Source: an uncultured Paracoccaceae bacterium (GTDB lineage: Bacteria; Pseudomonadota; Alphaproteobacteria; Rhodobacterales; Rhodobacteraceae). From it: a stretch of DNA of 45,254 bases. Each line of letters starts with the position of its first letter. The stretch's first letter is position 1. The stretch is from contig CALICM010000040.1 of NCBI GenBank assembly GCA_938049225.1, positions 1 to 45,254 on the forward strand. Reading direction: 5' to 3'. Below the pieces are notes generated by a model, which had not been told where the DNA came from, made no database searches, and saw only the letters and a list, made by a program, of their open reading frames with translations. The translations under genes and the position numbers were made by a program. Positions 17,024-25,459 of the stretch are shown here, piece by piece.

Positions 17024-17809
17024 ATGAGCGCTGACATCATCAAACAACCCTTGGGGATCGGTACCCTGTTCGCAGGCACCTTTGGCCTGTTCTTCCGGCA
17101 CTTCCTGCTGTTTGCGCTGATCGGCATCGTGCCTTCGATGGTTTTGTCCGGCCTGCTGTTGATCGTGGCCCCGACATTGTCTGACCCAAACAGCTATCTG
17201 GAACCAATGTTCATCGTCAGTCCGACATATTTGGGGTCCGTTTTTGGCTCGGTTCTCATGCTGATGTTCACAACCGCAGTGGTCACACTTGCCGCCTATG
17301 ACGTGAAACTGGGCAAACCCGCGCAGATCGGGGCCTATGTCGGTCGCACGCTGCGCGCCTTTGTGCCGCTGGTTGTGCTCAGCTTTGTGTTCTACGTCTT
17401 CTTCATGCTTGGGTTTATGTTGCTCGTTTTGCCGGGGCTTTACCTGATCGGCCGCTACATGGTGATGACCCCGGCCATTTTGGTCGACGGCGCCGGGTTT
17501 CGCGGCCTGTCCCGGGCGGCGGAACTGACCAAGGGTTATCGGTGGCCAATTTTGGGGGTCGTGATTTTGATGCTGGTCGCGATTTCTCTGGGGTCCATGG
17601 CGGTGTATCTGCCTTTTGTCGGGATCGAGGGGATGCTGGCGGCGGCTGACCCGAACAATCCTGGTTTTCTGCTACAGTATTTCATCAACGCCGCCGCTTC
17701 GGGCCTGCAATACGCATTATGGGCGATCCTCACCGCATTGGTCTATGCCCGCCTGCGCCAGATCAAAGAGGGGTTGGGGTTCGAGGATCTCGTCAAGGTT
17801 TTTGAGTGA
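17024..17809 (+). CDS. multi-pass membrane protein, YciC/GPDPase-membrane-domain-like (paralog 1)
   Basis: The 261-residue protein has about six membrane helices and a signature shared with the next gene. It begins GIGTLFAGTFGLFFRHFLLF and ends ALVYARLRQIKEGLGFEDLV. The middle contains GLYLIGRYMVMTPAILVDG and GLSRAAELTKGYRW, features of the DUF975/YciC/glycerophosphodiester phosphodiesterase membrane-domain group. No catalytic site is seen. It follows the RDD gene by 48 bp (AGGA ahead of the ATG) and probably belongs to the same transcript. Function unknown. A role supporting the MoxR/DUF58 envelope module is an inference from position. Confidence 0.7.
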   Translation: MSADIIKQPLGIGTLFAGTFGLFFRHFLLFALIGIVPSMVLSGLLLIVAPTLSDPNSYLEPMFIVSPTYLGSVFGSVLMLMFTTAVVTLAAYDVKLGKPAQIGAYVGRTLRAFVPLVVLSFVFYVFFMLGFMLLVLPGLYLIGRYMVMTPAILVDGAGFRGLSRAAELTKGYRWPILGVVILMLVAISLGSMAVYLPFVGIEGMLAAADPNNPGFLLQYFINAAASGLQYALWAILTALVYARLRQIKEGLGFEDLVKVFE

Positions 17810-17901
17810 TCCATCGGGCCGCGGTCGCCCGGCTCACATCATGATCTGACCATATTTGGGGCCTATCCCACGGACCGCCGTATACCCGCGAAGGAGACGT
17901 C

Positions 17902-18753
17902 ATGGCCCAACCCGCAACACCGCGCACCCCACTTGGCGTCGGATCTTTGGTGACCGCGACCTTTGGCCTGTTCTTTCGCCGCATCCTTGTGTTCATGACG
18001 ATTGGAAGCCTGCCAATCGCAGTTATGCTCGGACTTCAAATTTTAGTCGGACAGAGCTGGCTGGAAATCTTTGCAGGTGGACTACAGAACACGGATGCAC
18101 TTACCGCGTTATGGAGGGATCTTTCATTTCTCGTTGCGATTTTTGTAATCGCTACCTTAATTTCCAATTTTCTGATCGTGTTGTGTGCCTATGATGCGTG
18201 TCACGGGATACCCATAAATCTCCTATCGCATCTGTGGCGCAGTCTTGTGTCGACACCTGTTGTTGTCGTTCTGTCAGTCGTGCTGCTGGCAGTCTTTGCA
18301 GCTCTTTTTGGTTTTTTGTTCGCCCTCCAGGCCCAGCTCCCTCCATTCTTGATCGCCCTGGTGGGGTTCGTTGCCTCACTTTATATTCTTGCACGCTTTG
18401 CGGTGCTGCTTCCTGTCATACTTGTCAGTCGGGCTGGGTTTCGCGCGTTAGGTCAAACCGCGCATCTGACTTCAGATTATCGATGGTCGATCGTCGGGCT
18501 TTATCTGCTGTTCACTCTGACCATATTTTTGATCAGCCTGATCCCCGGTATAATCATATTTTTCGCCCAAGTCGCGTTATTGGCCGAAGGGGCGCCGGGG
18601 ACGCTGGTGATGATGGCTCTGTCTATTGTTCAATGGGCACTATCTGTCGCGCAAACCACTTTGTTCGCTGTGCTTAACACCCTGCTGTATGCCCGCTTGC
18701 GCACGATCAAGGAAGGTGTCAGCACCGCTGATCTGTCCGAGGTGTTTGCGTGA
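17902..18753 (+). CDS. multi-pass membrane protein (paralog 2)
   Basis: The 283-residue paralog of the preceding gene shares the ends TFGLFFRRILVF and LLYARLRTIKEG, and the central ILARFAVLLPVILVSRAGFR and GQTAHLTSDYRW motifs. About six membrane helices are present. A strong AAGGAG lies 7 nt before the ATG. The middle third (about 18000-18300) is markedly poorer in GC than its surroundings; one 60-base line is below 40 percent. This suggests relaxed codon constraint or replacement by foreign sequence. The last codons overlap the next gene's GTG by 4 bp. Tandem duplication is the likely origin; function is unknown. Confidence 0.7.
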   Translation: MAQPATPRTPLGVGSLVTATFGLFFRRILVFMTIGSLPIAVMLGLQILVGQSWLEIFAGGLQNTDALTALWRDLSFLVAIFVIATLISNFLIVLCAYDACHGIPINLLSHLWRSLVSTPVVVVLSVVLLAVFAALFGFLFALQAQLPPFLIALVGFVASLYILARFAVLLPVILVSRAGFRALGQTAHLTSDYRWSIVGLYLLFTLTIFLISLIPGIIIFFAQVALLAEGAPGTLVMMALSIVQWALSVAQTTLFAVLNTLLYARLRTIKEGVSTADLSEVFA

Positions 18754-19481
18754 CCCTAAGCGGCCTGCTGCTCCAATCTGTCAAACTGTTTATCCGTTTC
18801 GGACCCATGGCGGGGATCGAGTTTCTCGCCGTCTATCTGGGCATGCGCGCGTTGCACATCCTTCTGGCGCCTGACGATTTTCGGGCGCGGGTGACGGGGA
18901 CCAGTGATGCCACTTTTTTTACCATCTATCTGGACCCTTTCGTGATCCTGATCGAGGTTGTTTTCGCGGTGATCTTTGGTGTCGCTTGCCTGCGGATCTG
19001 GTGGTCGATGGCCCCGGCCCCTGTGGATCGCTGGGGCGTCTTGACCCGTAACCTGGTCCCGCTGTTGGTCCTGACAATCGGCACGGGCATTGTGTCGTTT
19101 TACGGCCTGTTTATCGCCTTTTTGCCGGGCCTGGTTATCGTCGCCCTCACCACCGTTCTCACACCGGTCATACTGATCGAAGGGGCTGGCTGGGGCAGTT
19201 TGCGGCGCTGCGTTGCGCTGTGCACACGGCAGTTTTGGCGGCTGACGATGCTGTGGGGGGCGATCCTGACGCCTTGGATGCTTTATGTGTTCAGCGCCAG
19301 CGGCAGCGCCACAGAGTTGATCGGCGCCGATATGAGCGCGCTGTGGGTCGCGCAATTTCGGGCGGACCTCGTCTCGGCCACACTGTCGGCGATGATCCTG
19401 TGTGTGACCATGGCGACCTATAGCCAGTTGATCGATGGTGAGGCAGGGGGCGGGCAGAACCTGATGGATATCTTCCGCTAG
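18750..19481 (+). CDS. multi-pass membrane protein (diverged paralog 3)
   Basis: The GTG start overlaps the previous stop (GTGA). The 243-residue product has a topology like the two preceding proteins: about five or six helices, a central FLPGLVIVALTTVLTPVILIEG corresponding to the LARF/GRYM region, and a soluble end ATYSQLIDGEAGGGQNLMDI. The conserved YARLR-IKEG motif is replaced, so it is the most diverged copy. It is the last gene of the operon and ends 17 bp from the convergent OmpA-domain gene. No family beyond this similarity is recognised. Confidence 0.6.
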   Translation: MTLSGLLLQSVKLFIRFGPMAGIEFLAVYLGMRALHILLAPDDFRARVTGTSDATFFTIYLDPFVILIEVVFAVIFGVACLRIWWSMAPAPVDRWGVLTRNLVPLLVLTIGTGIVSFYGLFIAFLPGLVIVALTTVLTPVILIEGAGWGSLRRCVALCTRQFWRLTMLWGAILTPWMLYVFSASGSATELIGADMSALWVAQFRADLVSATLSAMILCVTMATYSQLIDGEAGGGQNLMDIFR

Positions 19482-19498
19482 AGTGAAATCGATTTGGA

Positions 19499-21097
19499 TC
19501 AGCGCTCGGTGAATTTCAACTCGATCCGCCGATTGCGCGCCCGGGCCGCGGGTGTATTGGCCTGGTCAACTGGCTGGAACTCGCCAAATCCATTCGCCGC
19601 GAGGCGCTCGGCCGGGATGTCTTGCGTCGCGATGAGGTATTTCACCACCGATAAGGCCCGCGCCTGGCTCAGTTCCCAGTTGTCGGCAAATGCACCACCG
19701 GTGATGGGGATGTTGTCCGTGTGCCCGTCGACGCGCAGAATCCAGTTGATGCCTGCAGGGATCTCGTCGCGGATTTCGCGGATCACCGCCCCCACCTCGG
19801 CCAACTGCCGACGCCCCTCAAGACCCAGCGAGGCCGATCCCGCGCTGAACAGAACTTCGGACGAGAACACAAAGCGGTCACCGACCACCTGGATCCCCTC
19901 GCGGTCGCCCAGGATCTCGCGGACACGGCCGAAGAATTCCGAGCGGTAGTTTTGCAGGTCCTGCGCTTCGGCCTCGAGACGCAGGCGCTCGGCCTCCTCA
20001 AGATCGGCGCGGCGGCGCTGTTCGGCGGCAACGCGGGCAAGCGCTGTGTTCAGATCCGCGCCCAGCGCCTCGACTTGGACATTAGCGGCCGCTTCGGCGT
20101 CTTTGGCCGCATCGAGCAAGCCTTGCAACTCGCGCAACTGCGCGCTCAGCGCGCTGGTCTGCTGGCTAAGCAGGGCCACCTGCCGCTGCGCCTCGGCCGA
20201 GGTTGCCTGCTCATCAGACAACTCCCGCTGTGCCAGCGCCAGCAGAGCCGCGCGTTCCCGGGCTGTGCTGAGCGTCTCTTGATTGGTGGTTTCCAACGCA
20301 TCGCGCGCCGCCTCGGCCGCCGCAAGCAGCGTTAGCGTGTCCTCGGCCCGCTTGCGTTCCGCCTCAAGACGCAGCGTCATCGCGGTCAACTCAGCCGAGC
20401 CGTCCTCCAACCGTTGGCGCAATGCCTCGGCCGCTGCGGTTTCCAAAGCGCGGGCCGCTTCGCTGTCGGTCAGCGCCTCGGACTGCGCGGAAATCTGTGC
20501 AGCCTGATCGGCCGCTTGCGCGCGCAACTCAGCCAGCAAAGCCTCCATCGCGTCGGCCTGCGCCGCCGCCAAACGCGCGGCCTGCGCACCCTCGTCCAAC
20601 TCATCGCGGGCTTGGGCCAGCGCCAGGTTCAGCGCCTCATTGGCACTCACCTGCTCGGCACTTTGCGCCTCGAGTGCTGCAACATTCGCATCCAGCTCGC
20701 GGTTCTGCGCCAGTAGACCCGCCACCTGCTCTTCGAAACTGGCGATTTGCGCCAAGCCAGTGTCGCGCTGGTCGGTCAGCGTGGCGATCAGCGCACTTTG
20801 TGCCGCCACCTCGGCCTCGCGCTCGGATAGATCCGCGTTCAACGCCCCCACTTGGGTTTCCAGTTGATCGCCGCGCTGTTGTTCCAGGCCCAGCGCGCTG
20901 GCCAATTGGGCGATCTGTCCACCCAGGCTGTCCAACTCGCGCTCCTGTTCCGACACTTGATCGCGCAGCACGAATTGAATGATCATAAAGATCGACAAGA
21001 CGAACATCAGGACCAGCAACAGCGCCGTCATGGCATCGACGAAGCCGGGCCAGATATTGGCCTCGAACCGCCTACCGGATCTGCGGGTTAGCGCCAT
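19499..21097 (-). CDS. MotB-like OmpA-domain protein with long periplasmic coiled coil
   Basis: The 532-residue protein has a single N-terminal membrane helix preceded by WPGFVDAMTALLLVLMFVLS. Asp21 sits where MotB/ExbD-type proteins carry the proton-binding aspartate. A continuous, alanine/glutamate-rich coiled coil follows (about 50-385). The C-terminal OmpA peptidoglycan-binding domain (about 395-532) contains VDGHTDNIPITGGAFADNWE and ARNRRIELKF. It lies 3 bp behind the ExbB-like gene, so the two should form one proton-driven stator-like complex spanning inner membrane to peptidoglycan. The coiled coil is far longer than in flagellar MotB. Motility genes are absent nearby, so the output is unknown. 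Confidence 0.85.
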   Translation of the reverse strand: MALTRRSGRRFEANIWPGFVDAMTALLLVLMFVLSIFMIIQFVLRDQVSEQERELDSLGGQIAQLASALGLEQQRGDQLETQVGALNADLSEREAEVAAQSALIATLTDQRDTGLAQIASFEEQVAGLLAQNRELDANVAALEAQSAEQVSANEALNLALAQARDELDEGAQAARLAAAQADAMEALLAELRAQAADQAAQISAQSEALTDSEAARALETAAAEALRQRLEDGSAELTAMTLRLEAERKRAEDTLTLLAAAEAARDALETTNQETLSTARERAALLALAQRELSDEQATSAEAQRQVALLSQQTSALSAQLRELQGLLDAAKDAEAAANVQVEALGADLNTALARVAAEQRRRADLEEAERLRLEAEAQDLQNYRSEFFGRVREILGDREGIQVVGDRFVFSSEVLFSAGSASLGLEGRRQLAEVGAVIREIRDEIPAGINWILRVDGHTDNIPITGGAFADNWELSQARALSVVKYLIATQDIPAERLAANGFGEFQPVDQANTPAARARNRRIELKFTER

Positions 21098-21100
21098 CGC

Positions 21101-22264
21101 TTAACCCCGGGTCGCGGCGCGAATGGTTTCTGTGAGCGCGCTGATTTCCTGCCGCAACTCGGTCACGCTGTCCTGGCGGCCCGCCGCCATTTCTTCCAGG
21201 ATGCGCAGCATTTGCATATCGATATTGCGCAGGCGCATGCGGCTGTCGGGATCCAGCGCGCCACCCTCTTCCTCGCGCCCTTCCAGCATCGCGGCGATCC
21301 GCTCTTGGCCCGCCGCGATCCGCTCAAACACCGCCGCATCGCCGCCGACACCCCCCTGCGCTGGGCGATCGTTCAATTGTTGCGCCAGCGCCATAACGGC
21401 ATCCGTCAGGCGGCTCATCTTGGCGTCGGTCTCGATCCGACTGGCTTCGCCCCGCACAGCCAGTTCGTTCAACTGCGCGACCTGGCTGGCGGCTGCAATA
21501 TTCCCCCCGGTGACCGTGGGCCCGCCCTCTTCCGCAAAGAGCGACATTTTGGTGATGGACGAGAGCCATTCCTCAAGTTCCGAGTAAAAGCGGTTCTGCC
21601 CGTGGCCCGCAAACAACTCGAGCAGCCCCACGACCAGCGACCCCGCCAGGCCCAACAAGGACGAGGCAAAGGCGGTACCCATACCGCCCAATTGCGCCTC
21701 GAGCCCGTTCATCAATTGATCAAACGCCTCAAGCGACGTCTGCCCTTCTTGCGGGGCCAGACTGCGGATGGTGTCAACCACCGCAGGCACCGTGGTCGCC
21801 AGGCCGTAAAAAGTCCCCAAAAGACCCAGGAAAATCAGAAGGTTGATGATATATCGGGTAATATCCCGCGCCTCGTCCAACCGCGTGCCCACAGAATCCA
21901 GGATCGATCGGGTCGAGGTTGAGGTCAGTTGCTGCCGCGCCTCGGCATCGCGCAACATCGCCGCCAGCGAGGCCAGAAGCCGGGGCGAGGCGCTGAACTC
22001 GTGCCCTGGCCGGTCCAGCGCGAAACCCTCGATCCAATTGACTGAGGAGGTGAGCGTCAACACCTGCCAGAAACAGGCCAGCACACCAAAGACGAAAACC
22101 GCCAGAATAAACCCATTCAGATAGGGCGAGGCGAGGAAGATCGGCGACACCGAAGGATAGGCCAAAAACCCGCCTGCCCCCACAAGACCCAAGATCAAGA
22201 TCATAATGAGGATCTGCCGGAACGGCTGCGAGAACTGCGGTTCCTTTTCACGGTCCATTAGCAT
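21101..22264 (-). CDS. ExbB/TolQ/MotA-like proton channel protein
   Basis: The 387-residue product has two N-terminal helices (about 17-37 and 47-69) and two central helices of the MotA/ExbB type (IINLLIFLGLLGTFYGLATT and GTAFASSLLGLAGSLVVGLL). These are the expected channel-forming pair. The C-terminal third is cytosolic and helical. I place the start at the ATG at 22264, because AAGGA lies 11 nt upstream; in-frame starts at 22288 and 22333 are possible. It is the first gene of a two-gene unit with the OmpA-domain partner and is divergent from the LysM protein gene across about 240 bp. Confidence 0.82.
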   Translation of the reverse strand: MLMDREKEPQFSQPFRQILIMILILGLVGAGGFLAYPSVSPIFLASPYLNGFILAVFVFGVLACFWQVLTLTSSVNWIEGFALDRPGHEFSASPRLLASLAAMLRDAEARQQLTSTSTRSILDSVGTRLDEARDITRYIINLLIFLGLLGTFYGLATTVPAVVDTIRSLAPQEGQTSLEAFDQLMNGLEAQLGGMGTAFASSLLGLAGSLVVGLLELFAGHGQNRFYSELEEWLSSITKMSLFAEEGGPTVTGGNIAAASQVAQLNELAVRGEASRIETDAKMSRLTDAVMALAQQLNDRPAQGGVGGDAAVFERIAAGQERIAAMLEGREEEGGALDPDSRMRLRNIDMQMLRILEEMAAGRQDSVTELRQEISALTETIRAATRG

Positions 22265-22504
22265 GGGTCGGTTGATCCTTGAAACCATTGTCTTTGCAGA
22301 TACATCCCTAGGCCTGCGCGCGCCGCCGACCAACTGTCAAGCGTACAGGTGCCTAAAGTGCAATGTTTAACGCGGTCTTGTTGCGATAAGGTCAACATCC
22401 CCCCAGATCTTGTGTTTTGTTCACTCAGAATCACGGCCCAGCTTAACCCTTTTTGAATGTCCCAGCCTTAGTCCTTTGCACATGGATTGGGAACGGAGGC
22501 GATG

Positions 22505-23635
22505 ATGAAAGCTTGGACCATCAGGCGCGCATTTGCAGTGCTGTGTGCCACGTTAATTTTCGCGCCCCTGTCCCTGGCTAAGGCCGCCCAGGCCTGCCCG
22601 CCCCATGTCGTGCAACGCGGGGATACCCTGGGAATTATTGCAGAACGCCTGCTTGGCGATAAGGAGCATGCGCAAGAGATTTATGTGGCCAACCGGGCGG
22701 TCATCGGGCGCAACCCAGACATCATCACGCTTGGTATGGTCCTGCAAATCCCTTGCGATGTTGTGGCGCGAGACAAGGCGTTGGATACCCCCGCGCAGCC
22801 GCTGCGCGGCGAACCTGTCGCCGCCGGTGGCGCTGACGCCGTGATGCGGACCCTGCGCGCTGCTGCTGCGGCGAAGCCTGCGTCACAACCGCAACGCTTT
22901 CACCTGATCGGGGGCGGACCGTTTTCGCCCTATGTCTCGGACAATGCCCCAGGGCGTGGTTTGGCCATGGCCCTGGTCCAAGCCGCGTTTGACACCCAGC
23001 CTGATACCACCATAACCCTTGGGATTGTTGCGGACCGGGCGGCCCATCTTGAGGTGATCTTGCCCCTTGGAGGCCTGCAGCTGAGCTTTCCTTGGGTCTA
23101 TCCTGAGTGCGGCGAAGCCAGCCAGCTGACCCCGATCGAGGCCCGCCTGTGCGCGGATTACATCGCTTCGGACAGCCTGTATGAACAGGTCACCGAGTTT
23201 TTCGCCCGCGCCGATGGCGCTTGGGCCCAGGTTGACACGCCCGAGGCGATGATGGGGGCCCGGCTGTGTCGGCCCATGGGCTATCCGACCGGCGACCTGA
23301 CGCGTCTGGGTCTGTTGCCGGACGGGGTTCTTTTGGTCCGGGCCGAAACCCCGCTTAACTGCTTGCGCGCTGTGGACGAGGGGCGCGTCGACATCGCCTC
23401 GATGGACGCCCGGCTGACGCGCGCTTTGGTCGCCACGAAGGGCCTGCAAAACCCCCTTATCGTGCTCGAGGCGTTTACCCGTGTGGATCCGCTGCGGGCC
23501 GTCGCGCGACGGGATGATCCGCAAGGGCGCGCGGCCATAGAGGCGTTTAACACCGGCCTCGCCAGCCTGGCGGAAACCGGGCAATGGTTCGAGATTGTGG
23601 AAAGGCATCTGAATGTGGATGACACGGGCGGTTGA
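22505..23635 (+). CDS. LysM-domain protein with periplasmic solute-binding-like domain
   Basis: The 376-residue protein starts with a Sec signal peptide (1-30). A LysM motif (about 34-82, HVVQRGDTLGIIAERLLGD to GMVLQIPC) should hold it to peptidoglycan. After a linker, residues about 125-376 resemble the extracellular solute-binding protein family 3 fold: FSPYVSDNAPGRGLAMALVQ, then LSFPWVYPECG and LNCLRAVDEGRVDIASMDAR. That combination suggests sensing or binding of a small molecule at the cell wall rather than ABC import; no permease gene is near. The ATG at 22505 is 5 nt after GGAGG. It is divergent from the ExbB-like pair and converges on chaC. Confidence 0.75.
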   Translation: MKAWTIRRAFAVLCATLIFAPLSLAKAAQACPPHVVQRGDTLGIIAERLLGDKEHAQEIYVANRAVIGRNPDIITLGMVLQIPCDVVARDKALDTPAQPLRGEPVAAGGADAVMRTLRAAAAAKPASQPQRFHLIGGGPFSPYVSDNAPGRGLAMALVQAAFDTQPDTTITLGIVADRAAHLEVILPLGGLQLSFPWVYPECGEASQLTPIEARLCADYIASDSLYEQVTEFFARADGAWAQVDTPEAMMGARLCRPMGYPTGDLTRLGLLPDGVLLVRAETPLNCLRAVDEGRVDIASMDARLTRALVATKGLQNPLIVLEAFTRVDPLRAVARRDDPQGRAAIEAFNTGLASLAETGQWFEIVERHLNVDDTGG

Positions 23636-23643
23636 CGCCCGGC

Positions 23644-24213
23644 TCAGACCATTCTTCGGACCGCATCGGCCAGAGCGAAGAGAGGCGGGTCTTCGAGGCC
23701 AAGTTGCCTGAGTGCGGTCACGGTATTCACCAAATACTCGCGATTGGTGCCCGCCGGCCCCACGGCGCGCGCGATGATCTGGGCCTGTGCATCGGCGCCC
23801 AGCCCGCCGCGATACTGGCTGTGGGCTGTATCCATCACATAGCAAAGCGTCGGGAAGCGGCGGCCGTCGTCCAAGATGACCTCTTCGATCACTTCGCGAT
23901 AAGCCGAGGAGACAAGCTCGCGATCCCGCAAATATTTTAGCACCCCAGGTCCGTTTTGAGGTGCCACCCGGTACGCCACACCGGTGCAGACTGCCCCCAT
24001 CAGGCGATCCAACGCCAGCACCAGGCCAGGATCCTCGGGCGTGCCGCGATAGACGATCGAGGCCATGCAAAACGACCGATGATACCCCTCCAAACGCGCC
24101 AACCCCTGTTCGGCCGCCTCAAAACCAGGGTTCCACATCAGCGACCCATAGCCGAAAACCCAGAACCCGGCTTCGGCCTTTACATCCGCCGTCTCGGGCA
24201 CATCATCCTGCAT
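23644..24213 (-). CDS. gamma-glutamylcyclotransferase (ChaC family)
   Basis: ChaC enzymes cleave glutathione to 5-oxoproline and Cys-Gly in the cytosol. The 189-residue product shows the family substrate loop FWVFGYGSLMWNPGF (about 17-31), YHRSFCMASIVYRGT, and the late YVMDTAHSQYRG block. The catalytic glutamate is probably in YREVIEEV. It is convergent with the LysM gene (8 bp apart) and divergent from the DUF2125 gene, with 70 bp between start codons. Length and motifs are normal. Substrate preference cannot be read from sequence alone. Confidence 0.85.
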   Translation of the reverse strand: MQDDVPETADVKAEAGFWVFGYGSLMWNPGFEAAEQGLARLEGYHRSFCMASIVYRGTPEDPGLVLALDRLMGAVCTGVAYRVAPQNGPGVLKYLRDRELVSSAYREVIEEVILDDGRRFPTLCYVMDTAHSQYRGGLGADAQAQIIARAVGPAGTNREYLVNTVTALRQLGLEDPPLFALADAVRRMV

Positions 24214-24283
24214 CGCACCTGCCTTGTTCCTTGCCGCCAGCGCCTGTTATAGGTCCCTTGAACCCCAGCTGAAAGCCCCGCCG

Positions 24284-25291
24284 ATGATGCGTACTTTGTT
24301 ATTCGCCGTTGTGATCGGGGCCCTGGCTTGGGCGGGCTATTGGGTGGTCGGCAGCCGGGCCAAACAAGCTGCCTTACAAGGCTGGTTGGACGAGCGCCGC
24401 GCGGCCGGGTGGGTGGCAGATGCCGAGGATCTGTCGGTGCAGGGCTTTCCCAACCGGTTCGACACCACCGTTCGCGACCTGAACCTGGCCGACCCGCAAT
24501 CCGGCTGGGCCTGGGCAGCCCCCTGGTTCCAGATCTTCGCGCTCAGCTACAAACCCAATCATATCATAGCCGTATGGCCCCCCGAACAGTCGGTGGCCAA
24601 CCCCGCGCAGCGGATCACGGTCACCAATCAGGACATGCGGGGCAGCGTGCGCTTCACCCCTTCGACCAACCTGGCGTTGGATCAGGCGATCATCCAGTTG
24701 GACACACTCGCGCTACGCAGCTCGCAAGGTTGGACCGCCGCCTTGGGCGAGGGGCAATTGGCAATCCGGCGCGCGGAACCGGGTGCCGCGCCCGACCACG
24801 CCTATGACGTCAATCTCAAGGCCCGCAGCCTGCGCCTGCCCGAGGGGGTGCGCGACACGCTCGACCCCACCGGGCTGCTCCCGCAAGCCATCCAAAAGGC
24901 CGACATCCGCCTGACCCCGGTTTTCGACGCCCCTTGGGATCGGATCGCGGTCGAGACCGGCCCACCCGCACTGCAGATCTTGAACGTCGGCAATGTCAGC
25001 TTTCAATGGGGCGATATGTCGATGACCATCGTTGGGCGCCTGGACGCCGACGATCAGGGCCTGGCGCAAGGCGACCTCAACATCATCGCCCGCAACTGGC
25101 GCGAGATGCTGGACATCTCGGTCCGCGCGGGCTGGTTACCGGGTGAATTGCGCGGCAGTCTGGAAACCGGCCTGGCCCTGCTGGCGCGCGCAACAGGGCA
25201 GACCAACCGCCTGGACGTGACGCTGACGTTCAAGGACGGCCAGACCCGCTTGGGGCCCCTGCCCATCGGCAAGGCGCCCCGCCTGAACTGA
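24284..25291 (+). CDS. DUF2125 domain protein
   Basis: The product of about 335 residues has an N-terminal signal anchor (about 1-20, LLFAVVIGALAWAGYWVVG), then an exported beta-rich domain. FDTTVRDLNLADP and PWFQIFALSYKPNHIIAVWP are typical of DUF2125, a family common in Alphaproteobacteria with no known activity. Adjacent ATG codons lie at 24284 and 24287. Starts further upstream would run into the divergent chaC promoter region. The gene stands alone and is followed, convergently, by the small GGIGGTG lipoprotein gene. Confidence 0.8.
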   Translation: MMRTLLFAVVIGALAWAGYWVVGSRAKQAALQGWLDERRAAGWVADAEDLSVQGFPNRFDTTVRDLNLADPQSGWAWAAPWFQIFALSYKPNHIIAVWPPEQSVANPAQRITVTNQDMRGSVRFTPSTNLALDQAIIQLDTLALRSSQGWTAALGEGQLAIRRAEPGAAPDHAYDVNLKARSLRLPEGVRDTLDPTGLLPQAIQKADIRLTPVFDAPWDRIAVETGPPALQILNVGNVSFQWGDMSMTIVGRLDADDQGLAQGDLNIIARNWREMLDISVRAGWLPGELRGSLETGLALLARATGQTNRLDVTLTFKDGQTRLGPLPIGKAPRLN

Positions 25292-25312
25292 GGCAACGGG
25301 CATCGACATCCT

Positions 25313-25459
25313 TTACTTGGGGCACAAAACAATACCGGTGCCACCAATCCCGCCATCGGGGTCTTCCCCACCCTGAGATGGGCAAAACCCATCAGGACGT
25401 GGCGCGGAACAGTTGGCCAAGACAAGGATCAAAAGCAGCCCCAAGGTCGCGATTTTCAT
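25313..25459 (-). CDS. 48-residue GGIGGTG small lipoprotein
   Basis: The reading is a 48-residue protein with a hydrophobic signal sequence (TLGLLLILVLANCSA). A plausible lipoprotein cysteine lies at 17, although -3 to -1 LAN is a loose lipobox. The mature peptide is short and contains DGGIGGTGIV near the C-terminus plus two more cysteines (26 and 46). The GGIGGTG motif recurs in small exported proteins and DUF5666-type proteins encoded beside DUF6502 genes. The ATG overlaps the stop of the DUF6502 gene (ATGA, 25456-25459), so translation is probably coupled. Its short length makes it easy to miss in annotation. The gene is well supported by context; its function is unknown. Confidence 0.7.
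   Translation of the reverse strand: MKIATLGLLLILVLANCSAPRPDGFCPSQGGEDPDGGIGGTGIVLCPK

Noticed and set aside
19499-22264. Zorya-type defence system (ZorAB-like channel pair)
   Set aside because: The MotA/MotB-like pair is present, but no ZorC/ZorD helicase-nuclease genes adjoin it, and the coiled coil is on the MotB-like partner rather than the ZorA-like one. A housekeeping envelope role is simpler.
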